From the NCBI RefSeq assembly GCF_039533965.1, contig NZ_BAAAUN010000001.1, positions 3,012,950 to 3,076,949 of the forward strand: DNA of 64,000 nt, written 5' to 3'. This document shows positions 1-7,917 of the stretch, in pieces (the first letter of the stretch is position 1; the number at the start of each line of letters is the position of its first letter). The notes beneath the pieces were generated by a model. It was given only the letters and a program-made list of their open reading frames with translations. It was not told the origin of the DNA and searched no databases. This DNA comes from Microbacterium luteolum. GTDB lineage: Bacteria > Actinomycetota > Actinomycetes > Actinomycetales > Microbacteriaceae. The translations under genes were made by a program, and so were the position numbers.

Positions 1-567
1 CTGCCCGGTGAGAGCGGAGACGGCGATGATGACGAAGATCGCGACGAAGACGAGCTCGATGGCGAGGAAGACGCGGTTCGCCACGGTGATCGAGCCGATG
101 CCGAGCACGTTGATGACGGTGTTGACCGCCACGCACAGGATCGCCCACAGCCACTCGGGGCTGTCGGGGAAGATCCCGCGCATCGACGAGGCGGCGAACA
201 CGTAGAGCAGCGTGGGCACGAGCAGGTAGTCCAGGAGGATCGCCCAGCCCGCGAAGAAGCCGGCGATCGGGTGAGTGCCGCGGCCGACGTACGAGAACAC
301 GGAGCCGGCCAGCGGGAAGGACTTCGCCATCTGCGAGTATCCGAGCGCGGTGAAGATCATCGCGACGAGACCCACGAGGTAGACGAGTGGGACCATCCCC
401 TTCGACTCGTTGAACACGACCCCGAAGATCGCCCACGGTGCGATGGGCACCATGAAGACCAGGCCGTACACGACGAGGTCGAAGGTGGAGACGGAGCGCT
501 TGAGCTCCTGCTTGTAGCCGAAGGATTCCAGCCGTGGCTGGCCGTCGGAGGCGGCGGTGGTGGTCAT
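1..567 (-). CDS. APC-family amino acid/polyamine permease (N-terminal part, cut by window edge)
   Basis: Cytoplasmic-membrane amino acid or amine transporter of the APC superfamily. Only the first 189 codons lie in the window; the gene runs off base 1, so no stop codon is seen. The translation starts MTTTAASDGQPRLESFGYKQ, a typical hydrophilic lead with the FGYKQ-L-R motif of this group. It then shows hydrophobic helices and the helix-1/helix-3 style segments APWAIFGVVF and GSVFSYVGRGTHP. It starts 34 bases after the stop of the upstream hydrolase gene on the same strand, so the two are probably co-transcribed and controlled by the divergent GntR gene. Substrate cannot be read from the sequence; the neighbour suggests amino acids or small peptides released by the peptidase. 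Confidence 0.85.
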   Translation of the reverse strand, partial: MTTTAASDGQPRLESFGYKQELKRSVSTFDLVVYGLVFMVPIAPWAIFGVVFNESKGMVPLVYLVGLVAMIFTALGYSQMAKSFPLAGSVFSYVGRGTHPIAGFFAGWAILLDYLLVPTLLYVFAASSMRGIFPDSPEWLWAILCVAVNTVINVLGIGSITVANRVFLAIELVFVAIFVIIAVSALTGQ

Positions 568-601
568 GGTGTCTCCTGGGTTCGGTTCAGGACTGCGGGT
601 G

Positions 602-1495
602 TCAGGGATGCTGTGCGAGGAAGTCGGCGATCACGCCGCGGAACTCGTGCGGCTGCTCGAGGTGGGTGCAGTGGCTGGCTCCAGGGAACACGTGTCCGAC
701 GGCGCCGGGGATGCGGTCGAGGAACGGCTGCCAGGTCGCCGCCGTGGCTTCGTCGTACTCGCCGGCGACGACGAGCGTCGGGGCCTGGATGTCGCGCAGG
801 CGGTCGATGACCGACCAGTCGCGGAGAGTGCCGATGACGTGGAACTCGTTCGGCCCGTTCATCGTGTGATAGACGGTCGGATCGGCGAGCATCTGCGCCT
901 CGCTGTCGACGAAGTCCTGCGGCATCGGCACGACGCGGCAGACGTGCCGCTCGTAGAAGAGCTGCGTCGCGGCCACGTAGTCGGGGTGATCCAGAGTGCC
1001 GGCAGCCTCGTGCTCTGCGAGGGCGTCGCGAGCGGCATCCGGCAGCGCATCGCGCAGCTTCCCGGCCTCGCTCACCCACAGCGGCATCGATGCGGGGGAG
1101 TTGCAGATCATCAGACCGAGCAGTCCCTCGGGCTGACGGACGGCGATCTCGGCGCCGAGCATGCCGCCCCAGGACTGACCGAGCACGTGGTAGTCGTCGA
1201 TGCCGAGATGCGCGCGCAGCGCGTCGAACTCCTCGACGAAGTACGCGGGGGTCCAGCGCTCGACCGGGGCATCGGGGTGGTGGGAGCTCCGCCCGCAGCC
1301 GATCTGGTCGTAGTGGATGACCGTTCGCCCCGTGAGGTCGGCGAGGTGGGCGATGTTCTGCACGTAGTCATGCGCCATGCCGGGGCCGCCGTGCAGAACG
1401 AAGACGGGAGCGAGGTCGCGGCTCTGATCGGGCGTCGTGACGCGGAACCAGGTGAAGCCGTCGTGGAACGGGACGGTGGACTCATGAACGTGCAT
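602..1495 (-). CDS. Proline iminopeptidase-family alpha/beta hydrolase
   Basis: Predicted cytoplasmic serine aminopeptidase of 297 residues (S33 family, usual length about 290-320) removing N-terminal residues, classically proline. The oxyanion motif HGGPG is at residues 35-39, the nucleophile elbow GQSWGG at 106-111 (Ser108), the acid probably the Asp in VVAGEYDEAT, and the His in GASHCTHLE near the C-terminus. The long open frame extends upstream into the divergent regulator, so I start at the ATG giving MHVHESTVPF; a GTG two codons earlier is possible. An APC permease gene follows 34 bases downstream and a GntR regulator diverges 78 bases away, suggesting a regulated peptide or amino-acid utilisation unit. 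Other S33 substrates remain possible. Confidence 0.88.
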   Translation of the reverse strand: MHVHESTVPFHDGFTWFRVTTPDQSRDLAPVFVLHGGPGMAHDYVQNIAHLADLTGRTVIHYDQIGCGRSSHHPDAPVERWTPAYFVEEFDALRAHLGIDDYHVLGQSWGGMLGAEIAVRQPEGLLGLMICNSPASMPLWVSEAGKLRDALPDAARDALAEHEAAGTLDHPDYVAATQLFYERHVCRVVPMPQDFVDSEAQMLADPTVYHTMNGPNEFHVIGTLRDWSVIDRLRDIQAPTLVVAGEYDEATAATWQPFLDRIPGAVGHVFPGASHCTHLEQPHEFRGVIADFLAQHP

Positions 1496-1573
1496 GAACA
1501 CATGTTGGCGATAAAAGGTCCGCGAGTAAACCATTTGCCGACAAGTTAACGTTGATGAAACACTGGGAGGGCC

Positions 1574-2293
1574 ATGACGGAGACCGACGAGACCCTGATC
1601 GATCGCATCACCGACCGGCTGATCACGGCCGTCGCGATCGGCGAATTCCTCCCCGGAGCCCGGCTGCCGGCCGAACGCGATCTCGCTCGCTCGCTCGGAG
1701 TCGGCCGCACCACCACGCGAGCCGCCCTGGAACGTCTGGTCGGCAGGGGCATCCTGGAGAAGCAGCGGGGGAGGTCGGGCGGCTCCTTCGTCACGGAGGA
1801 GTGGCCGAGCTCCGAGGTCGCCGCCGTCGCCCGCTGGTTCGAAGAGCAGTGGCCGCAGCTCGTCGACGCCGCGATCGCCGGGACGCACCTCCACGGCGCG
1901 ATCGCTCGTCTCGCGGCGAGCAACCGCACCGACGACGACATCGAGCGGCTCGAGAAGCGCCTCGACGACTTCCGGCAGGCCGAGAGCGGGGCCGCTCGTC
2001 AGCAGGCCGACAGCATCCTGCACCTGGCGATCATCGCCGCCGCGCACAACGAGACGCTGTCGGCGATCGTGCTCGACCACGAACGTCGGTTCACGATCAT
2101 CGCGCCTGCCCACCCCTGGGGCGATTCGTCGAGCCGTCCGGCGATGGAGGAGCGCGCCGGACGCGAGCACGGCGAGCTGGTCGCGGCGATCGTCGACGGC
2201 CGCGTCGACGATGCCGGGCGGATCGCGCAGCGCCACGTCGAGATCGACCTGGAGCTCCTCGACGCCGCCCGTCGCCGCGCCCTCACCCGCTGA
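1574..2293 (+). CDS. GntR-family transcriptional regulator, FadR/FCD type
   Basis: DNA-binding repressor or activator of 239 residues. The N-terminal winged helix (about residues 8-72) carries the GntR signature LPAERDLARSLGVGRTTTRA followed by ALERLVGRGILEKQRGRSGG. The rest is an all-helical effector domain of FadR/FCD type with spaced acidic and His residues, e.g. LHLAIIAAAHNETL. A GGGAGG ribosome site lies just before the ATG. It is divergent from the hydrolase-permease pair and is their likely regulator. Its TGA abuts the stop of the convergent UvrA-like gene with no spacing (bases 2291-2296). The effector is unknown. Confidence 0.88.
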   Translation: MTETDETLIDRITDRLITAVAIGEFLPGARLPAERDLARSLGVGRTTTRAALERLVGRGILEKQRGRSGGSFVTEEWPSSEVAAVARWFEEQWPQLVDAAIAGTHLHGAIARLAASNRTDDDIERLEKRLDDFRQAESGAARQQADSILHLAIIAAAHNETLSAIVLDHERRFTIIAPAHPWGDSSSRPAMEERAGREHGELVAAIVDGRVDDAGRIAQRHVEIDLELLDAARRRALTR

Positions 2294-4573
2294 TCAGCCG
2301 GCACGCACAGAGCTCGAAGCGAGCGCGCGTCCGGTGAGCGAGTCCCGGTCGGCCGCGAGTGCGGCCGGCGTTCCCGCGAACATCAGCCGCCCGCCGTCGG
2401 ACCCCGCTCCCGGGCCGATGTCGATCACGTGATCCGCGCGCGCGACGACGCGCATGTTGTGCTCCACCACGACCAGCGTCGCGCCGTCGTCGAGCAGATC
2501 GTCGAACAGGTGGTTGATCGTTTCGACATCGTTCGGATGGAGCCCGGAGGTCGGTTCGTCGAGGATGATCCGGTCGGCGGGATCGCGATGCGGGTCGCTG
2601 AGATGCCGCGCGAGCAGCAGGCGCTGCTTCTCGCCCCCGGACAGGGTGTCAAGCGAGCGACCGACCGGGATGTATCCGAGTCCGGTGCGCTGCACCCAGT
2701 CGAGCGCCGCCACGACGTCGGGGTGATCGCTCAGCAGCTCGCTGACCGCCTCCGGGGTCGAGGCGAGGACATCGGCGATCGACGAGCCGCCGACGCGGAC
2801 CTCGAGCGCCGTGTCGTTGAATCGGAGCCCCCCGCAGGCGTCGCAGGGCAGCGAGACGTCGTCGAGGAACGCGAGCTCGGTCGTGATGTGCCCGCGTCCG
2901 CGGCACGTCGGGCAGGCGCCCTTGCCGTTGAAGCTGAACCACGACGGGTCGAGGCCCGATGCTGCGGAGAACACCTCCCGGACGGTGTCGGCGATGCGCA
3001 GGATGCTCAGCGTGGTCGAGCGGATGCCGCCGCGCAGCGGGTCCTGGCCGACGACGGTGAACTCCGGATGCTGCCGCGGCAGCTCCACCGTCGCGAACGA
3101 GCTCTTGCCGGAACCGGCCACCCCGGTGATCGCGGTGAGCACGCCCACGGGGACGTCGACGTCGAAGCCCTGAAGGTTGTGGGAGCGGGCGTCGCGCACT
3201 GTGACGCGGTCTCGCGGCTCCCGGCCCGTCTCCGCGGGGCGCAGCGGCTCCGCGAGCAGCCGTCCGGTCAGGGTGTCGCTCCGGCGCAGCGCGGCGGGTG
3301 AACCCTCGAACTGCACCAGGCCGCCCGCGGAGCCGGCGCCGGGACCGAGGTCCACGACATGATCGGCGACCGCGATCACCTGCGGATGATGCTCGACGAC
3401 GAGGATCGTGTTGCCGGCATCGCGCAGGCGCTGCAGCAGCGCGACCAAGCGCTGGATGTCGGCGGGGTGGAGTCCGGTGCTGGGCTCGTCGAACACGTAG
3501 GTGACGTCGGTCAGTGCGCTCCCGAGGTGCCGAACGATCTTCACCCGCTGGGCCTCTCCGCCCGACAGCGTCGATGATTCGCGGCCGAGCGTCAAATAGC
3601 CGAGCCCGACGGAGAGGAGCGCGTCGAGCACATGACGGATGCCGTCGATCGCCGGTGCGACCCTGGGATCGGCGAGATCGTCGAGCAGCGCGCGCAGCTC
3701 CGCCACCGGCATCCGCATCCAGTCGACGATCGAGTGCCCGTCGATGAGGCTCGCCCGCGCCGCGGCGTTCACGCGGGCGCCCTGGCAGTCGGGACAGGTG
3801 TGGTGGGTCACCAGGCGGTCGAGCTCCTCGCGCACCTGCGCGGACATCTTCACGGGGCGCTGCTTCAGGAAGACCGCGCGCATGCGGGTGACCACGCCGT
3901 CGAACCGCGCGCTCTGCGGGAACCGCGGATCGGGGTCGATCAGCTTGAGCTGATCCGCGTAGAGGAAGAGGTCCATCTCCTCGGCGGTGTAGTCCTTCAG
4001 CGGCTTCTGTCGATCGAAAAGGCCGGCGTATGCGAATCGCTTCCAGCGGTACACGCCGGGCCGGAAGAGGCTGAAGCGCACGGGCCCCTCGTCGATGCTC
4101 TTCTCCTGATCGATGAGCGCATCGAGGTCGATGTCGTACACCGTGCCGAGCCCCTCGCACGTGGGGCACATGCCGGAGGGGTCGTTGAAGGAGTACGCCG
4201 GTGAGTAGCCGGCGGAGGGGGATCCGATCCGCGAGAACACCAGCCGCACCAGAGAGGCGAGGTCGGTCGCGGTCGCGACCGTCGAGCGGGCGTTCCCGGT
4301 GAACCGCCGCTGGTCGATGAGCACCGTGAAGGTCAGGCCGTCCATCGCCTGCACATCCGGAGCCGGCATCTGCGGCAGCCGAGAGCGGATGAAGGTCGAG
4401 TACGAGTCGTTCACGAGGCGCTGCGCCTCGGCGGCGATCGTGTCGAGCACGAGCGATGACTTGCCCGATCCGGAGACGCCGGTGAACACGGTCATCAGCT
4501 TCTTCGGGACGTCGAGCGATACGTCGCGCAGATTGTTGGTCCGCGCTCCGGTGATGCGGAGGAAGGAGTCCAT
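2294..4573 (-). CDS. Small UvrA paralogue (DrrC-like ABC excinuclease-type ATPase)
   Basis: 759-residue soluble tandem ABC ATPase of the UvrA superfamily, much shorter than housekeeping UvrA (about 940-960 residues) and close in size to the DrrC/UvrA2 drug-resistance group. First Walker A GVSGSGKS is at residues 32-39, with signatures LSGGEAQRV and LSGGEKQRLL and Walker B regions FDEPSTGLHP and LDEPTSGLHP. Cysteine pairs CPTC, CPDC, CPTC and CDAC form zinc modules. Known relatives bind DNA and protect against intercalating antibiotics; that role is inferred here. I choose the ATG at 4571-4573 over the adjacent GTG because a TAGCGT -10 box lies six bases upstream, the leaderless pattern of this genome. 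A strong hairpin separates it from the upstream nitroreductase gene. Confidence 0.9.
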   Translation of the reverse strand: MDSFLRITGARTNNLRDVSLDVPKKLMTVFTGVSGSGKSSLVLDTIAAEAQRLVNDSYSTFIRSRLPQMPAPDVQAMDGLTFTVLIDQRRFTGNARSTVATATDLASLVRLVFSRIGSPSAGYSPAYSFNDPSGMCPTCEGLGTVYDIDLDALIDQEKSIDEGPVRFSLFRPGVYRWKRFAYAGLFDRQKPLKDYTAEEMDLFLYADQLKLIDPDPRFPQSARFDGVVTRMRAVFLKQRPVKMSAQVREELDRLVTHHTCPDCQGARVNAAARASLIDGHSIVDWMRMPVAELRALLDDLADPRVAPAIDGIRHVLDALLSVGLGYLTLGRESSTLSGGEAQRVKIVRHLGSALTDVTYVFDEPSTGLHPADIQRLVALLQRLRDAGNTILVVEHHPQVIAVADHVVDLGPGAGSAGGLVQFEGSPAALRRSDTLTGRLLAEPLRPAETGREPRDRVTVRDARSHNLQGFDVDVPVGVLTAITGVAGSGKSSFATVELPRQHPEFTVVGQDPLRGGIRSTTLSILRIADTVREVFSAASGLDPSWFSFNGKGACPTCRGRGHITTELAFLDDVSLPCDACGGLRFNDTALEVRVGGSSIADVLASTPEAVSELLSDHPDVVAALDWVQRTGLGYIPVGRSLDTLSGGEKQRLLLARHLSDPHRDPADRIILDEPTSGLHPNDVETINHLFDDLLDDGATLVVVEHNMRVVARADHVIDIGPGAGSDGGRLMFAGTPAALAADRDSLTGRALASSSVRAG

Positions 4574-4579
4574 CACCTC

Positions 4580-4585
4580 ACGCTA
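4580..4585 (-). promoter_or_regulatory. -10 box of leaderless uvrA-like gene
   Basis: TAGCGT on the minus strand, six bases before the ATG at 4573, so transcription would begin at or next to the start codon. It overlaps the outer base of the terminator stem (4585). Confidence 0.55.
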
Positions 4586-4620
4586 ACGAGGCCCCCGGAC
4601 ATCCGTCCGGGGGCCTCGTT
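4585..4620. terminator. Strong hairpin terminator between nitroreductase and UvrA-like genes
   Basis: Perfect 16-bp inverted repeat (arms 4585-4600 and 4605-4620; loop ATCC) with a GC-rich core GAGGCCCCCGGAC and a TT end. It follows the nitroreductase stop on the minus strand and would separate that transcript from the UvrA-like gene. Confidence 0.8.
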
Positions 4621-4629
4621 GGCGGGCGA

Positions 4630-5217
4630 TCAGGCGCTGAGCAGGACCGTCTCGTCGATCGGACGGCGCACGCGCGGGGCGACCTCACGCTGCTGCAGGA
4701 CCTCGGGGAGGCTCTCGACGTCGCCGAACTCGCCGACGGCGATGACGGTCATCGGCACGAAGCGGGCCTCGAGGTCGGCGAACTCGCGCACGGCCTCGGC
4801 GTCGAAGCCGCTCATCTGGTGCACGACGAGACCGTCGTGGTGGGCCTGCACGGAGAAGTGGGCCACGGCCTGACCGAGGTCGTAGACGGCGTGGGTGATC
4901 GGCGTGCCGTCGGCTGCCGCGGTCTCGGCGATCGCGACGACGAGGACGCCCGCGTTGCCGGCCCATGTCTGGTTGAAGCCCATCAGCGCGTTCACGACCT
5001 GGGCATGCAGGGCGGTGCCCCGGCGGGCGACGATGAAGCGCCACGGCTGGGAGTTGTTCGCGGACGGGCTCCAGCGGGCGGCCTCGAGCGCGGTGGCGAG
5101 CTTGGCCTCGTCGATCGCGTTCTGCGCGTCGTAGGCGCGGGGGCTCCAGCGCCCGGCCAGGACGTCGAGGACGGGGTGCTCGGTCGGCGCGGTGCGATCG
5201 ATGACGGGAGTGCTCAC
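4630..5217 (-). CDS. Nitroreductase-family FMN oxidoreductase
   Basis: 195-residue predicted FMN- and NAD(P)H-dependent oxidoreductase, usual length for the family. The N-terminal motif RWSPRAYD (FMN phosphate-binding RRS/RFSP region, about residues 24-31) and ARWSPSANNSQPWRFIVARR (about 47-66) are diagnostic. A later GQAVAHFSVQAHHDGLVVHQ matches the helix before the C-terminal FMN-binding part. Start is a GTG with AAAGG about eight bases upstream. It is monocistronic: terminator downstream and about 84 bases of relatively AT-rich DNA upstream. Such enzymes reduce nitroaromatics, quinones or flavins; the true substrate is not evident. Confidence 0.9.
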   Translation of the reverse strand: MSTPVIDRTAPTEHPVLDVLAGRWSPRAYDAQNAIDEAKLATALEAARWSPSANNSQPWRFIVARRGTALHAQVVNALMGFNQTWAGNAGVLVVAIAETAAADGTPITHAVYDLGQAVAHFSVQAHHDGLVVHQMSGFDAEAVREFADLEARFVPMTVIAVGEFGDVESLPEVLQQREVAPRVRRPIDETVLLSA

Positions 5218-5301
5218 GGTGATGCCTTTCGAAAAGGAGTCGATCGGACTCCGTCGTCCGGCTTACAGAAGTCAGAACACATGTATGCGCATGTATATTC
5301 C
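5218..5301 (-). promoter_or_regulatory. Upstream region of the nitroreductase gene
   Basis: 84 bases, more AT-rich than surroundings, holding two close copies of an ATACATG-like heptamer around a GCGC centre (about 5280-5297) and the ribosome site for the GTG start. It could bind a redox or MarR/TetR-type regulator; no exact operator family is recognised. Confidence 0.35.
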
Positions 5302-6786
5302 TCAGCGACCGAGTGTCCAGAGGACCTTTCGACGCAGGATGCCGGCGCGCCGCCGCAGACGCACCGAGAGAGGCTGGTCACGTGCGGCGGCGAGGAGCTT
5401 GGCGTCGTAGGCCGCGCGCAGCTCTCGCGACCAGCGGCTCGTCACCGCCGCGTCCGAGAACTCGGCGGCCTTGGCGATCGCGCGCCGACGCATGCCCTCG
5501 ATCTGCGCGGGCGGCATCGACTGCAGTTCGACGATCCGCCGCGCCATGGCATCGATGTCCCCCTCCGGGATGAGGAAGCCGTCGACGCCGTCGCGGATCA
5601 TGTCTGCCGGGCCGTAACGGATGTCGTAGGCGATCGGGATGCATCCGGCGGCCATGCTCTCGACGAGCACGAGCGGCAGACCCTCCGAGGTGGACGTCAG
5701 CAGGCTGAAGCTGGCGGTGCGGAACGACAGGCGCGCGGCCGGATCGTGACCGCGCAGGCGCACATCATCCTCGACGCCGAGTCGGCGGATGCGCCGCCGG
5801 ATCACGGCTTCGCGCGGACCCTCGCCGAAGATGTCCGCCTCGACCCGCGGATCCGCGGCGTGCGCGGCGGCGATCGCCTCCACGGCATGGGTGAGGCGCT
5901 TGCGGGTGTTCAAGGAGGCCACGACGACGCCGTGCCCGGCCTCGCGGGCGATGTCGACGTCCGTGGGAAGGTCCACGCCGTTCGGGATCGTGCGTATCCT
6001 CGCCTCGACGCCGACGAGGTCGTCCGCGAGATCCGCCTGCTGCCGGGTGGTGAGCACGACGATCGCGTCGAACTCGCCCGCGCGGCGCATGACGTACTCG
6101 CGCGTCGGCCGCAGCTCTCCCGCCCGCCCGCCCTGGCGGTGCGAGGCGTGGACGATGTGGACGGTCGTGACGTTGTCTCGCCGGTAGCCGGCGACCGACC
6201 GTGCCGCCGTCTTCGAGTCGACCAGGAGGAAGCTCGGCTTGCCGCCGGTGAGCCGGTCGAACCACCAGCGGTACAGTCCCCAGCTCGTCTTCCACGATCG
6301 GATCGGGGTGCCGTCGACGGCGTACAGCACGATCTTCCGCTCAGCGTCCGAGCGCTCGGTGGCGAGCAGCGAGCCGTCGCGGCGGAACCGGTCGACCGCG
6401 ACGAGCCTGCCGTCCGCACCGCGCCGCACCCGGCTCAGGACCGTGCCGCCGTGCGACGCCACGACGTCGCCGTCTTCGGGGCGCAGCAGCTCCGGGACCG
6501 GCGGCATCGCTCCGCGCGGGGCGGGCAGCTTCTCCCGCAGCTCGTCCCAGAGATTGCGGATCCTCAGTCCGTCGATGAGCTCACCCGACGCGCGGAGGCG
6601 CTCCGCGTACTCCGGGTAGTCGGGGCGGTCGTCCAGCGTGAGGATGTCGACATCCACCCCGCCGATCTCCCGGAAGGAGCGCGAGCGGCGCAGCATGGCG
6701 GCCGTCATCCCGCCGTGCTGGTCCGCGAAACCCCACGTCAGGGCGAAATACCGTGCGGGTGGGAGACGGAGCGGGGAGCGGAGCAC
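5302..6786 (-). CDS. GT4 glycosyltransferase, TagE-like (poly-glycerolphosphate alpha-glucosyltransferase type)
   Basis: 494-residue cytoplasmic retaining GT-B glycosyltransferase. The N-terminus ALTWGFADQHGGMTAAMLRR matches the TagE group, which glucosylates wall teichoic acid. The C-terminal donor domain has STSEGLPLVLVESMAAGCIP and the YGPADMI segment, the GT4 EX7E region that binds the UDP-sugar. Start is a GTG preceded at seven bases by TATCGT, a leaderless arrangement. It has no obvious partner: a LysR gene lies 81 bases upstream on the same strand and nitroreductase downstream. The acceptor could be a wall glycopolymer, but actinobacterial wall polymers vary and this is inference. Confidence 0.85.
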   Translation of the reverse strand: MLRSPLRLPPARYFALTWGFADQHGGMTAAMLRRSRSFREIGGVDVDILTLDDRPDYPEYAERLRASGELIDGLRIRNLWDELREKLPAPRGAMPPVPELLRPEDGDVVASHGGTVLSRVRRGADGRLVAVDRFRRDGSLLATERSDAERKIVLYAVDGTPIRSWKTSWGLYRWWFDRLTGGKPSFLLVDSKTAARSVAGYRRDNVTTVHIVHASHRQGGRAGELRPTREYVMRRAGEFDAIVVLTTRQQADLADDLVGVEARIRTIPNGVDLPTDVDIAREAGHGVVVASLNTRKRLTHAVEAIAAAHAADPRVEADIFGEGPREAVIRRRIRRLGVEDDVRLRGHDPAARLSFRTASFSLLTSTSEGLPLVLVESMAAGCIPIAYDIRYGPADMIRDGVDGFLIPEGDIDAMARRIVELQSMPPAQIEGMRRRAIAKAAEFSDAAVTSRWSRELRAAYDAKLLAAARDQPLSVRLRRRAGILRRKVLWTLGR

Positions 6787-6793
6787 TCGAGCA

Positions 6794-6799
6794 ACGATA
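6794..6799 (-). promoter_or_regulatory. -10 box of leaderless glycosyltransferase gene
   Basis: TATCGT on the minus strand, seven bases before the GTG start at 6786; no ribosome site between. Confidence 0.5.
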
Positions 6800-6867
6800 G
6801 GCCTGCTGTCGTGGCGGCGACTGTGCGTCGGCTGTGTTCCTGCCGAGGAGCGGGGAGCGGATGCCGG

Positions 6868-7785
6868 CTACTCCGGCAGGTTGTGCGAGGCCGCATCCGC
6901 GAGGGCGCTGCGGACGGCCCTGATCGACGGCGCCGCGGCCGACACCCGCCGTGCCGAGGAGAAGATCTCGCGACGCGGGTCTTCGGGCAGTGGCGTCAGG
7001 TCGACCGTCGGGGTGTCGCCCGCCCACACGAGCTCGGGCAGCAGGCCGACCGCGAGGCCGGCATGGATCAGACGTACATGGGCGGTGAGGTCGGCGATCT
7101 CGAAGCGCACGTCGGGCTCGAAACCCGCGGTGCGGCAGAGCTGCTCGGCCCAGGCGCGAGAGGCCGTGCCCTCCGGCTCGAGCACCCAGGGCTCGTCACG
7201 CGTGGACCACAGGGCGGCGACGGCATCCGTGCGTTCCGCACTCGTCGCGCTGCCGGGTCGGCGGGCCAGGGCGATCGCGTCGTGGGCCAGCAGCACGCGG
7301 TCGAGGTCGGCGTGGATCGGCCGTGTGCGCCCCGGGTACTGCTCGGCGAGGATCAGGTCGAAGTCGCGACTAGAGACGCCGACGAGGCCGGTCTCGGGGT
7401 CGCTCTCGGTGACCTGCACACGCAACGCCGGGTGTCGATCCTTGAGCGCCTCGAGCGCCTGGGGGAGGAGCGAGTGGGCGGTCGACTGGAACACGGCGAT
7501 GTGCACCGTGCCGGTGACCTCGGTGAGCGATTCCGCGACCGCGACCTCGGCGTGCTCCAGCTGGTCGAGGATGCCGATGGCCTGGGCGACGAGCACGCTC
7601 CCCTGCGGTGTGAACTGCACTCCGCGGCCCACGCGGCGCAGCAGAGGGACGCCGACGTCGCGCTCCAGGGCGCTGAGCTGCTGCGATACCGAGGCCTTGC
7701 TGTAGGACAAGGCGTCGGCGACGGCGGAGAGCGTGCCGCGGCGGGAGAGCTCCACCAGCATCCGCAGACGATTGACGTCGAGCAT
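6868..7785 (-). CDS. LysR-family transcriptional regulator, divergent from putA
   Basis: 305-residue regulator. The winged-helix domain is at residues 1-62 (LRMLVELSRRGTLSAVADAL, then SYSKASVSQQLSALERDVGV), followed by the periplasmic-binding-like effector domain. It starts at MLDVNRLRML and is divergent from putA with 132 bases between. LysR proteins typically autorepress and activate the divergent gene, so it is the likely proline-responsive activator of putA (PutR-like in role). An inverted repeat GTTCA-N7-TGAAC lies just upstream of its start and is a candidate operator. The inducer is inferred from context only. Confidence 0.88.
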   Translation of the reverse strand: MLDVNRLRMLVELSRRGTLSAVADALSYSKASVSQQLSALERDVGVPLLRRVGRGVQFTPQGSVLVAQAIGILDQLEHAEVAVAESLTEVTGTVHIAVFQSTAHSLLPQALEALKDRHPALRVQVTESDPETGLVGVSSRDFDLILAEQYPGRTRPIHADLDRVLLAHDAIALARRPGSATSAERTDAVAALWSTRDEPWVLEPEGTASRAWAEQLCRTAGFEPDVRFEIADLTAHVRLIHAGLAVGLLPELVWAGDTPTVDLTPLPEDPRREIFSSARRVSAAAPSIRAVRSALADAASHNLPE

Positions 7786-7798
7786 GGCCGATCCGTTC

Positions 7799-7815
7799 GT
7801 TCAGCTTGAGTGAAC
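7799..7815. promoter_or_regulatory. Inverted repeat in lysR-putA intergenic region
   Basis: GTTCA (7799-7803), seven-base spacer, TGAAC (7811-7815): perfect five-base arms, spaced close to LysR T-N11-A geometry. It sits next to the lysR start and upstream of putA; candidate operator for the LysR protein. Confidence 0.4.
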
Positions 7816-7917
7816 AGAATTCACGCAATTCGGTTGATAGACGGAGCCTACCGAGCGGATGGACAATGATCCAGCCGCACACGACCCCGGGTGTGCGCTC
7901 ACTCCGGAAGGCCCGCC

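Noticed and set aside
4819..7809. 996-residue open frame on the plus strand
   Set aside because: It lies antisense to the nitroreductase, glycosyltransferase and LysR genes, has Arg/Gly/Asp-rich low-quality sequence and no recognisable domain; a by-product of high GC.
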